Source: Rhodococcus sp. IEGM 1409 (lineage in GTDB: Bacteria; Actinomycetota; Actinomycetes; Mycobacteriales; Mycobacteriaceae). From it: a stretch of 64,000 bases of DNA. The stretch is from positions 730,760 through 794,759 of the forward strand of contig NZ_JASHKN010000002.1 of the NCBI RefSeq assembly GCF_030056735.1. The letters are read 5' to 3'. A model generated the notes under the pieces. It saw nothing but the letters and a program-made list of their open reading frames with translations. It did not search any database and was not told the origin of the DNA. This document shows positions 31,648 through 44,197 of the stretch, piece after piece (position 1 is the stretch's first letter; each line of letters begins with the position of its first letter). Position numbers and translations under genes: made by a program.

Positions 31648-33007
31648 GGGAGTCCTCCGATGTGTCGGAAACATCTGTCCGCCGCGGCGGTGGCACGTTC
31701 TGACCCGGTTGTTTTCGGGTCGGCAGTCTTTGACCAGGCAGTGTTTGACCCGGTAGGGGTGGAACCGGGAAGCCGCCCGACATCGCATCGAAAGGCCGGG
31801 TCCCCGAAGCGGGCTCCAACGCGGCGGTTCGGCGACGGCCCCGGTAGGTTCCGGCCAACACCATGAGGAGCGCAGCTCCGAGAACCAGTGCTACGCAGAG
31901 GAGTACGAGCCACGTGTTGTAACCCTCGTTGCGGAAGCCGCGAACAGTCGCAATCACCATCACCCACACCAAGGCTGCGGGAATCAGAATCTTCCAGCCG
32001 AGATTCATGAACTGGTCGTAGCGCAACCGCGGAAGAGTGCTGCGCAACCAGATGAAGACGAAGAGGAAGCCCCACACCTTGGCGACAAACCACAGCACGG
32101 GCCACCAACCGGAATTGGCGCCGTCCCACAGGTTGAATGGGAACGGTGCGTGCCACCCGCCCAGAAACAGCGTCGTGGCCAGAGCGGACACCGTCACCAT
32201 GTTCACGTACTCGGCGAGCATGAACATCGCGAACTTGAGTGAGGAGTACTCGGTGTGGAACCCACCTACCAGCTCACCCTCGGCCTCCGGAAGGTCGAAG
32301 GGCGCTCTGTTGGTCTCGCCGACCATCGCTGTCACGTAGATCAGGAAAGACGGCAGGAGAAGAAAGACGTACCAGGCACCTTGTTGGGCACTGACGATTC
32401 CGGACGTGGACATCGTTCCGGCGTAGAGGAAGACTGCGGCGAAGGACAGACCCATCGCTACCTCGTAAGAGATGACCTGCGCGGTCGATCGAAGTGCGCC
32501 CAATAGTGGATACGTCGATCCCGACGACCAGCCGGCAAGCACGATGCCGTACACACCGATCGAGGTCACGGCCAGGATGTAGAGAACTCCGACCGGCAGA
32601 TCGGTCAGTTGCAGGGGTGAAAGGGTTCCGAAGATCGACACCTGCGGACCGAACGGAATGACGGCAAAAGCCATGAACGCCGGCACGACTGCGATGACGG
32701 GCGCGAGGAGGTAAATCGGTTTGTCGGCTCCGGTAGGAGTGATGCCTTCCTTGAGGGCGAGCTTGATTCCGTCAGCGAGGCTCTGGAGCATTCCGCGGGG
32801 GCCGACGCGGTTCGGTCCGACCCGCATCTGCATACGCGCCATGACTTTTCGTTCCGCGTAGATCGCCACCAGCGGGGTGAGTACGAGGAACACGAAGATG
32901 GCGAGAGCCTTGCCGATCACCAACCACCACGGGTCGTGCCCGAACGCCGACAGGTCGACCGAAGCTGCGACAGTATCGGCGTTCGCGAAGTACTCGTAGC
33001 CAGTCAT
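31640..33007 (-). CDS. nuoH: NADH-quinone oxidoreductase subunit H
   Basis: A 455-residue membrane subunit that forms the quinone chamber with NuoB and NuoD. Signatures: [55 protein letters not shown]. After the final helix there is a tail of about 60 residues that is Pro/Gln/Arg-rich and has internal LPGQ repeats. It is likely cytoplasmic and disordered. The start overlaps the nuoG stop by 4 nt. Confidence 0.96.
   Translation of the reverse strand: MTGYEYFANADTVAASVDLSAFGHDPWWLVIGKALAIFVFLVLTPLVAIYAERKVMARMQMRVGPNRVGPRGMLQSLADGIKLALKEGITPTGADKPIYLLAPVIAVVPAFMAFAVIPFGPQVSIFGTLSPLQLTDLPVGVLYILAVTSIGVYGIVLAGWSSGSTYPLLGALRSTAQVISYEVAMGLSFAAVFLYAGTMSTSGIVSAQQGAWYVFLLLPSFLIYVTAMVGETNRAPFDLPEAEGELVGGFHTEYSSLKFAMFMLAEYVNMVTVSALATTLFLGGWHAPFPFNLWDGANSGWWPVLWFVAKVWGFLFVFIWLRSTLPRLRYDQFMNLGWKILIPAALVWVMVIATVRGFRNEGYNTWLVLLCVALVLGAALLMVLAGTYRGRRRTAALEPASGTRPFDAMSGGFPVPPLPGQTLPGQRLPTRKQPGQNVPPPRRTDVSDTSEDSHA
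31722..31751. repeat. 15-bp tandem repeat in the nuoH tail
   Basis: GCAGTCTTTGACCAG and GCAGTGTTTGACCCG are adjacent 15-bp units with two mismatches, encoding the LPGQ-type repeats of the NuoH tail. A further diverged copy follows nearby. It looks like slippage growth of an unconserved tail. Confidence 0.6.
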
Positions 33008-35433
33008 TGCGTCGTCACCTTCGCGATCTTCACCACGGACCCCGCGGAGGCGCAGAGCGTTTCGTAGACGGCGCTACCTGGTGAATTGAGCGGCAACCAG
33101 ACTGTTCGAGGCGGTAGCTCGGTGATCTCCAACGGCAATGTGACGATGCCGGATTCAGTCGATACGGCAACCTGATCGCCCCTCACGGCGTCGATCTCGG
33201 CCGCGGTCTCGGCCGACAAACGCACGAGCGGGGACCGTGCAGTACCCGCCAGGTTGGGCTCGCCGTCCTGCAAACGGCCGTTGTCGAGCAACATCCGCCA
33301 ACTCGACAACACCGCCTCGCCTTGCGCCGGTGTGGGCGCGGTGCCTGCGGGTACCTGAGGTGAGGTGGGGCGCGATCCGGACCATGGTCCGAGGCGGTGT
33401 ATCTCTGCGCGCGCGGAAGCTGCGTCGGGCACGCCCAGATCGATACCCATCTCGGCTGCGATCGCGTGAAGGACGCGCTGATCTGGCATTACTCCTGTCG
33501 TTCTCAACGCGGTGTCGAAGACGCGCTCGCGGCCTTCCCAGTCGAGGAAGGTTCCGGGCTTCTCGGCGACCGGCGCCACCGGGAAGACGACGTCGGCGAG
33601 TTCGGTGATTTCGCTGTGACGGATCTCCAAACTCACCACGAACGCTGCGGCTTCGATCGCGGCTCGTGCCTTTGCCGGGTTCGGGAGATCACCCAACTCC
33701 ACGCCGCCGACAAGAAGCGTCGCAGTCGACCGCCCTGAACCCAGGAGGCTCGCGACATCGCGACCGTCGGATGCCGGGATGGCGGCGCCCCACACCGATT
33801 CCACCTCTTGACGTGCTACTGGGTCGGCAACGGGGCGTCCACCGGGAAGTAATCCCGGCAACGCGCCGGCCTCGACGGCGCCGCGATCACCAGCGCGGCG
33901 TGGGACCCAAGCCAGTGAAGCTCCCGTCGCTTCGGCGAGACGTACCGCCGCCGAGAAGCCGCCCGTCACCTCACTGAGTCGTTCGCCGAGCAGGATCACC
34001 GCGCCGGGCTGTCGGAGGAGCTGACCCTCCTCACTACTGGGGCGAGCCAACAAATCCATCAGAGCTGCTTCACTTCCGGGTACGGTCCGCAGCAAAGCGC
34101 CGCCCATCTTCTGCAGGCCCCGCGTAGCGAACGGCGCGCTGGCGAGCACTGTTGTCTTGCCGAAACGAGCGGCTTTGCGTAGCCGCAGGAAGATGATCGG
34201 TGACTCCTCCTCAGGCTCGAGAGCGACCAGCAACGCGGCCGGGGCTGATTCGAGATCTTGGTACGTCACCGACTCTTCGAGCGTGCGGCCCGCGACGTGA
34301 GCTGAGAGAAAGCTGGTCTCTTCGGCTGAGTGAGCGCGGATTCGGAAGTCGATGTTGTTGGTAGCGAGAGCAACTCGCGCGAATTTGCTGTAGGCGTACG
34401 CGTCCTCCCGGGTCGAGCGCCCGCCGACGAGTACCCCTGCGTCACCGTGTGCCTGTGCGAAGGATCGCGCAACGAGGTCGAGTGCCATGGGCCACGACGC
34501 CGGAATCAGCTCGCCGTCAGCATTGCGGATGAGGGGGGTGGTGATCCGATCGCCTTGGGTCGTGTACGTGAAAGCGAAACGTCCCTTGTCGCAGTTCCAT
34601 TCCTCGTTGACGTCGGGGTCGTCCCCGGCGAGACGACGAAGAACCTTGCCGCGACGGTGGTCGGTGCGCTGGGCGCAACCGTCGGCGCAGTGTTCGCACA
34701 CGCTGGGGCTGGACACCAGATCGAACGGTCGTGCCCGGAATCGGTACGCCGTGCTGGTGAGCGCTCCGACCGGGCAAACCTGGATGGTGTTGCCCGAGAA
34801 GTAGGACTCGAAAGGCTCGTTGGCGTAGATCCCGACCTGTTGAAGCGCACCGCGCTCGAGGAGATCGATGAACGGGTCGCCGGCGATCTGGCCCGAAAAC
34901 CGTGTGCACCTGGCACAGAGGACACAACGCTCGCGGTCGAGGAGGATCTCGGACGAGAGTGGGATGGGTTTGGGGTAGGTCCGTTTCTCCTCACCGAACC
35001 GGGACTCCGTGCGACCGGTCGACATCGCCTGGTTCTGGAGCGGGCACTCGCCGCCCTTGTCGCATACAGGGCAGTCCAACGGGTGGTTGATGAGCAGGAG
35101 TTCCATCACCCCCCGCTGCGCCTTCTCGGCCACCGGCGACGTGAGCTGCGTGGTGACGACCATTCCGTCCGCAACCGGTGTCGTGCAGGACGCCACCGGC
35201 TTGCGTTGACCTTCGACCTCCACGATGCACTGGCGGCACGCCCCGACCGGATCCAGAAGGGGATGATCGCAGAACCTCGGAATCTGGGTGCCGATCATTT
35301 CTGCGGCGCGAATGATCAACGTGCCCTTGGGAACCTGGAGTTCCCGGCCGTCGATGGTGAGAGTGACGAGATCAGTAGGCGGTGCCGTGTCGGCCTTGGT
35401 GGCGTCGTTCTCGGTAGCGTCGGCTGCAGTCAT
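33004..35433 (-). CDS. nuoG: NADH-quinone oxidoreductase subunit G
   Basis: An 809-residue iron-sulfur subunit of the peripheral arm. An N-terminal ferredoxin-like domain has [20 protein letters not shown] and CTTPVADG (2Fe-2S). Next come [30 protein letters not shown] and [11 protein letters not shown] (4Fe-4S). Then follows a molybdopterin-oxidoreductase-like domain (from about 280) that binds no cofactor in this family. ATG 35433 overlaps the nuoF stop by 4 nt. The length is close to mycobacterial NuoG. Confidence 0.95.
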   Translation of the reverse strand: MTAADATENDATKADTAPPTDLVTLTIDGRELQVPKGTLIIRAAEMIGTQIPRFCDHPLLDPVGACRQCIVEVEGQRKPVASCTTPVADGMVVTTQLTSPVAEKAQRGVMELLLINHPLDCPVCDKGGECPLQNQAMSTGRTESRFGEEKRTYPKPIPLSSEILLDRERCVLCARCTRFSGQIAGDPFIDLLERGALQQVGIYANEPFESYFSGNTIQVCPVGALTSTAYRFRARPFDLVSSPSVCEHCADGCAQRTDHRRGKVLRRLAGDDPDVNEEWNCDKGRFAFTYTTQGDRITTPLIRNADGELIPASWPMALDLVARSFAQAHGDAGVLVGGRSTREDAYAYSKFARVALATNNIDFRIRAHSAEETSFLSAHVAGRTLEESVTYQDLESAPAALLVALEPEEESPIIFLRLRKAARFGKTTVLASAPFATRGLQKMGGALLRTVPGSEAALMDLLARPSSEEGQLLRQPGAVILLGERLSEVTGGFSAAVRLAEATGASLAWVPRRAGDRGAVEAGALPGLLPGGRPVADPVARQEVESVWGAAIPASDGRDVASLLGSGRSTATLLVGGVELGDLPNPAKARAAIEAAAFVVSLEIRHSEITELADVVFPVAPVAEKPGTFLDWEGRERVFDTALRTTGVMPDQRVLHAIAAEMGIDLGVPDAASARAEIHRLGPWSGSRPTSPQVPAGTAPTPAQGEAVLSSWRMLLDNGRLQDGEPNLAGTARSPLVRLSAETAAEIDAVRGDQVAVSTESGIVTLPLEITELPPRTVWLPLNSPGSAVYETLCASAGSVVKIAKVTTQ

Positions 35434-36749
35434 GAGACGAACGCTCCTGTCGCGAGAACGGACCGGTGAGGATCGAACGGGCATCCATTGCCGTCGAAAT
35501 GTGCGACGTATTCCTCGCGGAAGTACTTCAGTGAGGACATGATCGGGCTGGTCGCTCCATCACCTAACGCGCAGAAGGACTTTCCGAGGATCGTGTCCGA
35601 GATGTCGAGAAGTTTGGTGAGATCGGCCTCCGTTCCTGTTCCGCCTTCGAGTCGCCGCAGGATCTGCACCAGCCAGTACGTGCCTTCTCGGCACGGCGTG
35701 CATTTACCGCAGGATTCGTGGGCGTAGAACTCGGTCCATCGCAACACCGCGCGCACGATGCAGGTTGTGTCGTCGAATATCTGCAGTGCCTTGGTGCCCA
35801 GCATCGATCCCGCGGCGCCGACGCCCTCGTAGTCGAGTGGGACATCGAGGTGTTCCTCGGTGAAGATCGGTGTCGAGGATCCGCCGGGAGTCCAGAACTT
35901 GAGGGTGTGTCCGGCGCGAACGCCACCTGCGTATTCGAGAAGCTCTCGCAAGGTGATGCCGAGCGGCGCCTCGTACTGGCCGGGAGTGGTGACATGACCC
36001 GAGAGCGAGTACAGCGTGAATCCCGGCGACTTCTCACTTCCCATCGAACGGAACCACTCCGGGCCGCCCAGGACGATCGACGGAACACTCGCGATGGACT
36101 CGACGTTGTTGACGACGGTCGGGCAGGCGTAGAGGCCGGCGACAGCGGGGAACGGCGGCCGCAATCGAGGCTGACCGCGCCGTCCCTCCAGAGAATCGAG
36201 GAGGGCTGTCTCCTCTCCGCAGATATACGCGCCTGCTCCGGCGTGCACGACGAGGTCCAGATCGAATCCCGAACCGAGGATGTTTCGGCCCAGGTATCCG
36301 GCGGCGTAAGCCTCTGTCACAGCGGTCTGCAGGCGCCGTAGGACAGGTACTACCTCGCCCCTGACGTAGATGAACGCCTTGGCTGCTCGAATTGCGTACG
36401 CCGCGATGATCACTCCCTCCACCAACGTGTGGGGAGTCGCCATCATCAACGGCATGTCCTTGCATGTGCCCGGCTCGGACTCGTCGGCATTGACGACGAG
36501 GTAATGAGGCTTGCCGTCTCCGGGCGTGTCTTCAGAGACCTGCGGGATGAAGCTCCACTTGAGGCCCGTCGGGAAGCCGGCGCCACCGCGCCCGCGAAGG
36601 CCCGCGTCCTTGACCGTCTCGATCACGGCATCGGGGGAGCCGTCGAGTGCTTTGCGTAGGGCCTGGTAGCCGTCGTGACGAAGGTAGCTGTCGAGGGTCC
36701 ACGAGTTCGGTTGATCCCAGTAACGACTCAGGACGGGGGCGAGTGCCAT
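35430..36749 (-). CDS. nuoF: NADH-quinone oxidoreductase subunit F (NADH/FMN site)
   Basis: A 439-residue subunit that oxidises NADH through FMN and a [4Fe-4S] cluster. The NADH loop is [16 protein letters not shown], the FMN region is [12 protein letters not shown] with [15 protein letters not shown], and the cluster motif is [12 protein letters not shown]. The start 36749 lies 1 bp after the nuoE stop. The frame is open further upstream, but homology starts here. Confidence 0.96.
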   Translation of the reverse strand: MALAPVLSRYWDQPNSWTLDSYLRHDGYQALRKALDGSPDAVIETVKDAGLRGRGGAGFPTGLKWSFIPQVSEDTPGDGKPHYLVVNADESEPGTCKDMPLMMATPHTLVEGVIIAAYAIRAAKAFIYVRGEVVPVLRRLQTAVTEAYAAGYLGRNILGSGFDLDLVVHAGAGAYICGEETALLDSLEGRRGQPRLRPPFPAVAGLYACPTVVNNVESIASVPSIVLGGPEWFRSMGSEKSPGFTLYSLSGHVTTPGQYEAPLGITLRELLEYAGGVRAGHTLKFWTPGGSSTPIFTEEHLDVPLDYEGVGAAGSMLGTKALQIFDDTTCIVRAVLRWTEFYAHESCGKCTPCREGTYWLVQILRRLEGGTGTEADLTKLLDISDTILGKSFCALGDGATSPIMSSLKYFREEYVAHFDGNGCPFDPHRSVLATGAFVS

Positions 36750-36750
36750 G

Positions 36751-37575
36751 TCACTTCCCTTCGCCGGGAGCGTCGACCGCGGAAGCCGGGCCGGGGCGGT
36801 TGTCGTCGAGAGATCGGCTGATACGCAGTCCGGCAAGAGTTGCCCCGCCGACGGTCTGCGCTTCGGCTGCTTCGATTCGCGTATCCGGGAAACCGGCCAG
36901 GGTGCGCGCGGTCTGGCGGAACGAACACAGCGTCGCACCGCGACTAGGCGTCACGCGCTCTCCGGCGCGTAACGCATTGACAAGTGAGCGCGCCGATTCC
37001 GGAGTCTGGTTGTCGAAGAACTCCCAGTTGATCATCACGACGGGCGCGTAGTCGCACGCCGCATTGCACTCGATGTGTTCGAGGGTGATCTTGCCGTCGG
37101 ACGTCGAGATGGTGTGTGCGCCTTCGTCCCTGGAACCTGCCGAGCCCAGGTGCTCTTCGAGTGCCGCGAGGATGTCGTCACCGCCCATGATCGCGCACAG
37201 CGTGTTGGTGCAGACTCCGACCAGATACTCACCCGTCGGACCACGGCGATACATAGAGTAGAAGGTGGAAACGGCGGCGACCTCAGCGCCCGTCAAACCT
37301 AGCTTGGCACTGCAGAAATCGATCCCGGCCGGCGTGATGTACCCGTCCTCGGATTGAACAAGATGGAGGAGCGGCAGGAGGGCCGATCGACTGGTTGTCG
37401 CGGCGGCGTCGGGCTCGCGATAACGAGCGATGACGGTTTCGGCGTCTGTTTCGAGTCGGGCGAGCACGTCGGGTGGATAGCTCGATCGTGCGCCCGGGCG
37501 TACCAATTGCGTGGGTTCCTCCGGTCGCGGCCCGAGTTCGATGAACACCCGTGACGAACCGTTCGGGCCGGTCAT
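36751..37575 (-). CDS. nuoE: NADH-quinone oxidoreductase subunit E
   Basis: A 274-residue thioredoxin-like subunit with a [2Fe-2S] cluster. The four ligands lie in [12 protein letters not shown] (two Cys) and [11 protein letters not shown] (two Cys). E. coli NuoE has about 166 residues; the extra length is a C-terminal extension of about 80 residues (after [11 protein letters not shown]) as in other actinobacteria. It overlaps nuoD by 4 nt. Confidence 0.95.
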   Translation of the reverse strand: MTGPNGSSRVFIELGPRPEEPTQLVRPGARSSYPPDVLARLETDAETVIARYREPDAAATTSRSALLPLLHLVQSEDGYITPAGIDFCSAKLGLTGAEVAAVSTFYSMYRRGPTGEYLVGVCTNTLCAIMGGDDILAALEEHLGSAGSRDEGAHTISTSDGKITLEHIECNAACDYAPVVMINWEFFDNQTPESARSLVNALRAGERVTPSRGATLCSFRQTARTLAGFPDTRIEAAEAQTVGGATLAGLRISRSLDDNRPGPASAVDAPGEGK

Positions 37576-38903
37576 CGGTCCACTCCGCCCATGACGGGAT
37601 CGATACTGGCGACCGAAGCGATCACGTCGGACACCATGCCTCCCTCACACATCGCCGCTACCGCTTGAAGGTTTGTGAACGACGGATCCCGGAAATGGAC
37701 GCGGTACGGCCGGGTCCCCCCGTCGCTGACCATGTGCACGCCCAGTTCGCCACGCGGAGACTCGACGGCGACGTACACCTGACCGGGCGGCACACGGATG
37801 CCTTCGGTGACCAGTTTGAAATGGTGAATCAGACCCTCCATGGACGACTCCATGATCTTGGCGATGTGCTTCTGCGAGTTGCCGAGGCCGTCCGGTCCGA
37901 CGGCGAGATCGGCAGGCCAGGCAATCTTCTTGTCGTCCAACATGACCGGCCCCGGTTGCAGCTTGTCGAGACACTGCTCGACGATCTTGAGGGACTCCTT
38001 CATCTCCTCGACGCGGATGACGTACCTTCCGTAGCAATCTGATCCGTCGTGCGTGACAACATCGAACTCGTAGTTCTCGTAGCCGCAGTAGGGCTGAGCT
38101 CGACGCTGATCATGGGGGAGACCCGTGGCGCGCAGGACCGGTCCCGTCACTCCGAGCGCCATGCAACCGGTGAGATCGAGATATCCGATTCCCTGAGTAC
38201 GGGCCTTCCAGATGGAGTTGTCGCTGAGCATCAGTTCGACGTCACGCAACCGCTTCGGAAGGACCTTCAACAGTTGTCGAACCTTTGCCACCGAGCCGTC
38301 GGGTAGATCTTGCGCGAGACCGCCAGGCCTGATGTACGCGTGATTCATCCGCAGTCCGGTGATCGTCTCGAACACGTCCAGAATCAGTTCGCGTTCACGG
38401 AATCCGAACAGCATCGCCGTCACGGCGCCCAGTTCCATTCCGCCGGTCGCCAGGGCGACAAGATGTGAGGAGATTCGATTGAGCTCCATCATCATCACGC
38501 GAATGACGGTGGCTCGCTCGGGAACGTCGTCGGTGATGTCGAGAAGTTTTTCGACCCCGAGGCAGTAGGCGGTTTCGTTGAAGAACGGTGACAGGTAGTC
38601 CATCCGAGTAACGAAAGTGACCCCCTGCGTCCAGTTCCGGTATTCGAGATTCTTTTCGATTCCGGTGTGCAGGTAGCCGATTCCGCACCGTGCTTCCACG
38701 ACGGTCTCACCCTCGATTTCGAGAATGAGGCGCAAGACGCCGTGCGTGGACGGATGCTGCGGGCCCATGTTGACCACGATCCGTTCGGCCTCGCCGGTTC
38801 GCTGCCGGGCAGCCGCGGTGACGATGTCGTCCCAGTCCTGACCGGATGTTGTGACGACGGTTTCCGTCGTAGCGCCGGCGCTATTTCCTGTCGTGTTGTT
38901 CAT
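37572..38903 (-). CDS. nuoD: NADH-quinone oxidoreductase subunit D
   Basis: A 443-residue, 49-kDa-type subunit that forms the quinone-binding pocket with NuoB. Visible: [20 protein letters not shown] with the quinone-pocket His, [17 protein letters not shown], and a C-terminal DPVMGGVDR, the usual ending. NuoC and NuoD are separate here, unlike the fused NuoCD of enterobacteria. The start overlaps the nuoC stop by 1 nt (TGATG). Confidence 0.97.
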   Translation of the reverse strand: MNNTTGNSAGATTETVVTTSGQDWDDIVTAAARQRTGEAERIVVNMGPQHPSTHGVLRLILEIEGETVVEARCGIGYLHTGIEKNLEYRNWTQGVTFVTRMDYLSPFFNETAYCLGVEKLLDITDDVPERATVIRVMMMELNRISSHLVALATGGMELGAVTAMLFGFRERELILDVFETITGLRMNHAYIRPGGLAQDLPDGSVAKVRQLLKVLPKRLRDVELMLSDNSIWKARTQGIGYLDLTGCMALGVTGPVLRATGLPHDQRRAQPYCGYENYEFDVVTHDGSDCYGRYVIRVEEMKESLKIVEQCLDKLQPGPVMLDDKKIAWPADLAVGPDGLGNSQKHIAKIMESSMEGLIHHFKLVTEGIRVPPGQVYVAVESPRGELGVHMVSDGGTRPYRVHFRDPSFTNLQAVAAMCEGGMVSDVIASVASIDPVMGGVDR

Positions 38904-39565
38904 CAGTTGTACGACCTACGCTCGTCGGGTGGCGGAGTCTGGGCGCCCTTGTACTCGACCGGAATACCGCCGAGCGGATAGTCCTTCCGCTGCGGGTGGC
39001 CTTTCCAGTCGTCGGGCATCTCGATGCGGGTCAATGCCGGGTGGCCGTCGAAGACGATTCCGAAGAAGTCGTAGGTCTCACGTTCGTGCCAGTCGTTGGT
39101 CGGGTAGATCCCGACGATCGACGGAATGTGCGGATCGGAATCAGGCACAGACACTTCCAGTCTGATCCGGCGATTGTGCGTAATGGAGGCGAGTGGATAC
39201 ACGGCGTGGAGTTCGCGACCGGTGTCCTGCGGGTAGTGCACTCCGTCGACACCCAGGCAGAGTTCGAAGCGAAGATCCGGTTCGTCGCGCAGTCTGCGCG
39301 CGACCTGCGGGAGGTGAGACCGTTCGACGTGCAGCGTCATCTCGTCTCGAAAAACTGTTACGCGCTCGATTGCGTCATTGAAAGTGCCACCCGCGCTGCG
39401 CAATGTGGTGTCCAAGGAGTCTGCAACCTCGTCGAAGTATCCACCGAATGGTCGAGAAGCCTTGTCTTCTACAGAGATCGGAGGGGCAAGACGGCTGTAG
39501 CCCGAGGTGTCGCCACTGCCGCGGACCCCGAACATCCCTCTCGCGCTGGTGTTGCCCGAGGTCAT
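38903..39565 (-). CDS. nuoC: NADH-quinone oxidoreductase subunit C
   Basis: A 220-residue, 30-kDa-type peripheral subunit. The family signature is [19 protein letters not shown], with the C-terminal motif [18 protein letters not shown]. About 60 N-terminal residues are poorly conserved. The ATG at 39565 overlaps the nuoB stop by 4 nt. It bridges NuoD and NuoI in the connecting module. Confidence 0.95.
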   Translation of the reverse strand: MTSGNTSARGMFGVRGSGDTSGYSRLAPPISVEDKASRPFGGYFDEVADSLDTTLRSAGGTFNDAIERVTVFRDEMTLHVERSHLPQVARRLRDEPDLRFELCLGVDGVHYPQDTGRELHAVYPLASITHNRRIRLEVSVPDSDPHIPSIVGIYPTNDWHERETYDFFGIVFDGHPALTRIEMPDDWKGHPQRKDYPLGGIPVEYKGAQTPPPDERRSYN

Positions 39566-40116
39566 CGCAGCAGCCCCTTCATGTCGATGGTGGGGGTCGA
39601 TGCCAGTGCGGCGCGCTCGGCTGCCGCGCGAGCCTCTTCGCGGTTGACGCCGAGGGGCATCTCCTGAATCTTCCGGTGCAGTTCGATGATCGCGTTGAGG
39701 AGCATCTCCGGCCGCGGCGGACAACCGGGCAAGTAGATGTCGACCGGAACGATGTGGTCGACGCCCTGTACCACTGCGTAGTTGTTGAACATTCCGCCGG
39801 AGGACGCGCACACACCCATGGCCAGAACCCATTTCGGCTCGGCCATCTGGTCGTAGACCTGACGAAGTACCGGGCCCATCTTTTGACTGACCCGGCCGGC
39901 CACGATCAGAAGATCTGCCTGGCGCGGCGACGCACGGAAGGCCTCCATGCCGAACCGCGCCAGATCGAAGCGGCCGGACGTGGTTGCCATCATCTCGATG
40001 GCGCAGCACGCGAGCCCGAAGGTGGCAGGCCACAGTGATCCTTTACGGACATACCCGGCAAGACCTTCGACCGTTGTCAGTAGAAATCCGCTGGGGAGCT
40101 TTTCTTCGAGACCCAT
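39562..40116 (-). CDS. nuoB: NADH-quinone oxidoreductase subunit B
   Basis: A 184-residue subunit holding cluster N2, the last iron-sulfur centre before quinone. The tandem cysteines are in [12 protein letters not shown]; the other ligands are VCASSGGMF and [10 protein letters not shown]. The size is the usual one. It follows nuoA by 78 bp, the largest gap in the operon. Confidence 0.97.
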   Translation of the reverse strand: MGLEEKLPSGFLLTTVEGLAGYVRKGSLWPATFGLACCAIEMMATTSGRFDLARFGMEAFRASPRQADLLIVAGRVSQKMGPVLRQVYDQMAEPKWVLAMGVCASSGGMFNNYAVVQGVDHIVPVDIYLPGCPPRPEMLLNAIIELHRKIQEMPLGVNREEARAAAERAALASTPTIDMKGLLR

Positions 40117-40194
40117 ATCCGACTCTTTTCAGTCGTAACAGCTTCGGTATGACCGGTTTTGTCTGACTTCATTGTGTTGTTTGTCTTTGCCCAG

Positions 40195-40554
40195 CTAGTC
40201 CCAACCGAGACCGCCTCGTCGCCATTCGTATGCGTATGCCACCGAGACGTTGACTATGAAAAGGCCCATGGCCGCGAGACCGAACAAGCCGAGCGAATCG
40301 AAATGCACGGCCCACGGATAGAGGAAGACGATCTCGATGTCGAAGATGATGAACAGCATCGCCGTCAGATAGAACTTGACGGGAAACCGTCCGCCACCAG
40401 CGGTACGAGGTGCCGGTTCGATTCCGCATTCGTAGGCTTCGAGCTTTGCCCTGTTGTACCGCTTCGGGCCGACCACGGACGCGAGAACAACCGACACCAC
40501 GGCGAAGGCCATCGCGATGACCCCGAGGACGAGAATGGGGATGTATGCGTTCAT
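40195..40554 (-). CDS. nuoA: NADH-quinone oxidoreductase subunit A
   Basis: A 119-residue, three-helix membrane subunit and first gene of the operon. The matrix-side loop has the conserved KLEAYECGIEP, followed by FYLTAMLFIIFDIEIVFLYP. GAGAGGAG lies before the ATG. The 211 bp between it and the upstream receiver gene should contain the operon promoter; I could not assign -10/-35 boxes with confidence. Confidence 0.95.
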   Translation of the reverse strand: MNAYIPILVLGVIAMAFAVVSVVLASVVGPKRYNRAKLEAYECGIEPAPRTAGGGRFPVKFYLTAMLFIIFDIEIVFLYPWAVHFDSLGLFGLAAMGLFIVNVSVAYAYEWRRGGLGWD

Positions 40555-40765
40555 GTCACCCGAACTCCTCTCCGCTGTGCGGATGTCCGCCTAGCCCGAA
40601 GGTGCCGTTCGATTTCGATACTGCCAGCAATTCAACTCATATGTGACCTGCGACACCCACACTAGGGGAGGCCTCCGACATTGGGTTGATTTTCGGGGTC
40701 CCGAGTTTCGCTCTCGAAAGTCCGAAGTAGTCGGCGCCGCAACGAATCACCGCTGCAACGGGCGC

Positions 40766-41158
40766 TCACCGGCTCAGTTGCCGACGAAGAAGCGTGATGA
40801 CGGTGGAAGCGAGTTCGATCGGATCTATCGGCTGCGGCACTGAGGCTTCCGCTCTCGACCACGACGCCAGCCACGCATCGTCGGGTCGACCGGTCAGTAC
40901 GAGGATCGGTGGACAGTCGGCGATCTCGTCCTTGAGTTGTTTCGCGACGCCCATGCCGCCGGCCGGACTCGCCTCGCCGTCGAGGATGGCGAGATCGATT
41001 CCGCCGGCATCGAGCTTGTCGACGACGATCGGCGCCGTCGCGACCTCGACGTAGTCGATGGTGGGCATCGAGGGATGTGGACGCTCGCCGAGAGCGAGCC
41101 GCACTTGCTCGCGCGTGTGCGCGTCGTCGCTGTAGACGAGGATGCGCACGGGTGCCAT
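40766..41158 (-). CDS. Orphan response-regulator receiver domain (Rv3143-like)
   Basis: A 130-residue single receiver domain with no output domain. ILVYSDDAH gives the acidic pair, DLAILDGEASP the phospho-acceptor Asp, and ILVLTGRPDD the Thr. The usual Lys before the last Pro is replaced: the sequence is VPQPIDP, not xKPxD. It lies upstream of nuoA in the same direction, as M. tuberculosis Rv3143 does near nuo, which suggests a link with respiratory control. An earlier ATG (41188) would add 10 residues. Confidence 0.82.
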   Translation of the reverse strand: MAPVRILVYSDDAHTREQVRLALGERPHPSMPTIDYVEVATAPIVVDKLDAGGIDLAILDGEASPAGGMGVAKQLKDEIADCPPILVLTGRPDDAWLASWSRAEASVPQPIDPIELASTVITLLRRQLSR

Positions 41159-41338
41159 GGAGTTGGGCTCTGCGGTCTCGGCGGACACGCGGCCGACGTT
41201 ACTCCGGGCGGTCCCCGGCTACCGGCGAATCTTCAACATCGGCAAGAACTTCCGCGAAATCGCAGCACGACTTTACGGCAAACGGCCCCAACCTGGCGAT
41301 GAACGCCGAAGTAAGGGCCGCCTGAATTGCGTGTGCGC

Positions 41339-41773
41339 TCAGAAGTTTTCGACGAACTTCGTCAGGCCTTTGCTTGCCGTTTCCAGGGCCGTCTTCTGCG
41401 CCTTCTTCACCAGGAAACCCGGCAGCGGGATCTTGGGATCGATGGTCAATTCGAAGGTGACTTTGGTTCCACCGTCGGTGGGCGTCAAGACGTACGAGCC
41501 GTCCTGCTGGTTCTGCTGGCCGCTCTCGACGAGGGTCCAGGTCACCTTCTCGTCGCCCTCGAAGGTGTAGTCGACTACCTGCTCGTCGTTGATTCCGAGA
41601 ATGGACACGGCCATGCGAACGCGATGGGGGCGACCGTCGTCGTGGGTGCTCTCGATGGTGATCTTCTTGTGCGCAGACGACCACTCCGGCAGTCGATCGA
41701 CCGCTGCGACCGCCTGCATCACCGTTGCCGGATCAGCTTTGATCTCGAATTCCTTGACGCCCGAAACGGCCAT
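41339..41773 (-). CDS. SRPBCC-fold protein (polyketide cyclase/dehydrase-like)
   Basis: A 144-residue START/Bet v1-like ligand-binding protein. The pattern is typical: EFEIKADPATVMQAVAAVDR with DRLPEWSS at the start, a central beta sheet (DGSYVLTPTDGGTKVTFEL) and a C-terminal helix KTALETASKGLTKFVENF. Members bind hydrophobic molecules, and many actinobacterial copies have no assigned ligand. It is separated by 87 bp from the upstream ribbon-helix-helix gene. Confidence 0.82.
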   Translation of the reverse strand: MAVSGVKEFEIKADPATVMQAVAAVDRLPEWSSAHKKITIESTHDDGRPHRVRMAVSILGINDEQVVDYTFEGDEKVTWTLVESGQQNQQDGSYVLTPTDGGTKVTFELTIDPKIPLPGFLVKKAQKTALETASKGLTKFVENF

Positions 41774-41860
41774 GAACGTGCTCCTTCTCGCCTTGCGGCA
41801 ACATTTCGTGATTACTGCAGTTGCGCAATTAGATCATTCGGCGATCGGGGTGGCGTCGAA

Positions 41861-42340
41861 CTAGTCCATGCCGTTCTTGCGCATCTGGTCCCGCAGTGCG
41901 CCCTGTACGGCTTGTGAAACCCACGAGTTGAGGGAGACGCCGTTCTGATTGGCTGCCTCCTCGGCGCGGGCTTTGATCTGCTCCATCATCCTCAACGTCA
42001 CTCGGCTGATATCGCCGCTGACGTCGTCGAACGAGTAGGTGGAGTCCTTCTTCTCGTCTGCCTTCTCGTTGTCTGCGGCCTCGCCGCCGGTCGAATTGGG
42101 CGGGCGAACGACGTCGACCAGCAGCTCGCTGCCGTCGAGATTGACCTTGACCTCTCGGTCGCCGAGCTTCGCCCCGATCTCCTTGGCCAGCTCAGTCGCC
42201 GCGGCCAGCAAGACCAGGCGGACCGAGGGTTCGATGGCGGCGGACAGCGACGCCGCAATCCGGCGCGTGTGATCGTCGCCGAGTTCAGCTGCGGTGACGA
42301 GGTCGTTCTGCAGCTTTGCGGTGTACTCCGAAATGTCCAT
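41861..42340 (-). CDS. Ribbon-helix-helix DNA-binding protein (HicB-antitoxin-like)
   Basis: A 159-residue protein. The C-terminal 45 residues form a ribbon-helix-helix: a strand SRVTLRMMEQIKARAEEAAN, then GVSLNSWVSQAVQGALRDQM. The N-terminal 90 residues are mainly helical with a DGSELLVDVV strand and a charged linker EKADEKKD. Such proteins are often annotated as HicB-family antitoxins, but no toxin gene is adjacent. Three copies of a GTGACGTCA-like element directly upstream are likely its own operator, shared with divergent thyX. Confidence 0.75.
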   Translation of the reverse strand: MDISEYTAKLQNDLVTAAELGDDHTRRIAASLSAAIEPSVRLVLLAAATELAKEIGAKLGDREVKVNLDGSELLVDVVRPPNSTGGEAADNEKADEKKDSTYSFDDVSGDISRVTLRMMEQIKARAEEAANQNGVSLNSWVSQAVQGALRDQMRKNGMD

Positions 42341-42349
42341 GACACCAGA

Positions 42350-42392
42350 GTGGCGTCAAAAGTGACGTCAGTCAAGGATGCTGGTGACGTCA
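42350..42392. promoter_or_regulatory. Three GTGACGTCA-type repeats between the RHH gene and thyX
   Basis: GTGGCGTCA (42350-42358), GTGACGTCA (42362-42370) and GTGACGTCA (42384-42392) are direct repeats whose core TGACGTCA is a palindrome. The starts are 12 and 22 bp apart, about one and two helical turns. The array begins 10 bp before the RHH start codon. It fits cooperative binding by a ribbon-helix-helix dimer. Confidence 0.65.
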
Positions 42393-42495
42393 CTCGATCT
42401 CGGGGATGGTCGACCGCTATAGAGTTGCCCCGCACCTGAGGCGAACAGCGTCCGGGTTTCGTGCTGGTTGTTTCGTGCTTGTCGAGGAGTGGGTT

Positions 42496-44197
<1,702 letters not shown>

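Noticed and set aside
40555..40765. CRP-like site TGTGACCTGCGACACC upstream of nuoA
   Set aside because: Only one half fits TGTGA-N6-TCACA, and the second half is too different.
41861..42340. Toxin-antitoxin pair
   Set aside because: The HicB-like protein has no adjacent small toxin gene: the neighbours are an SRPBCC protein and thyX.
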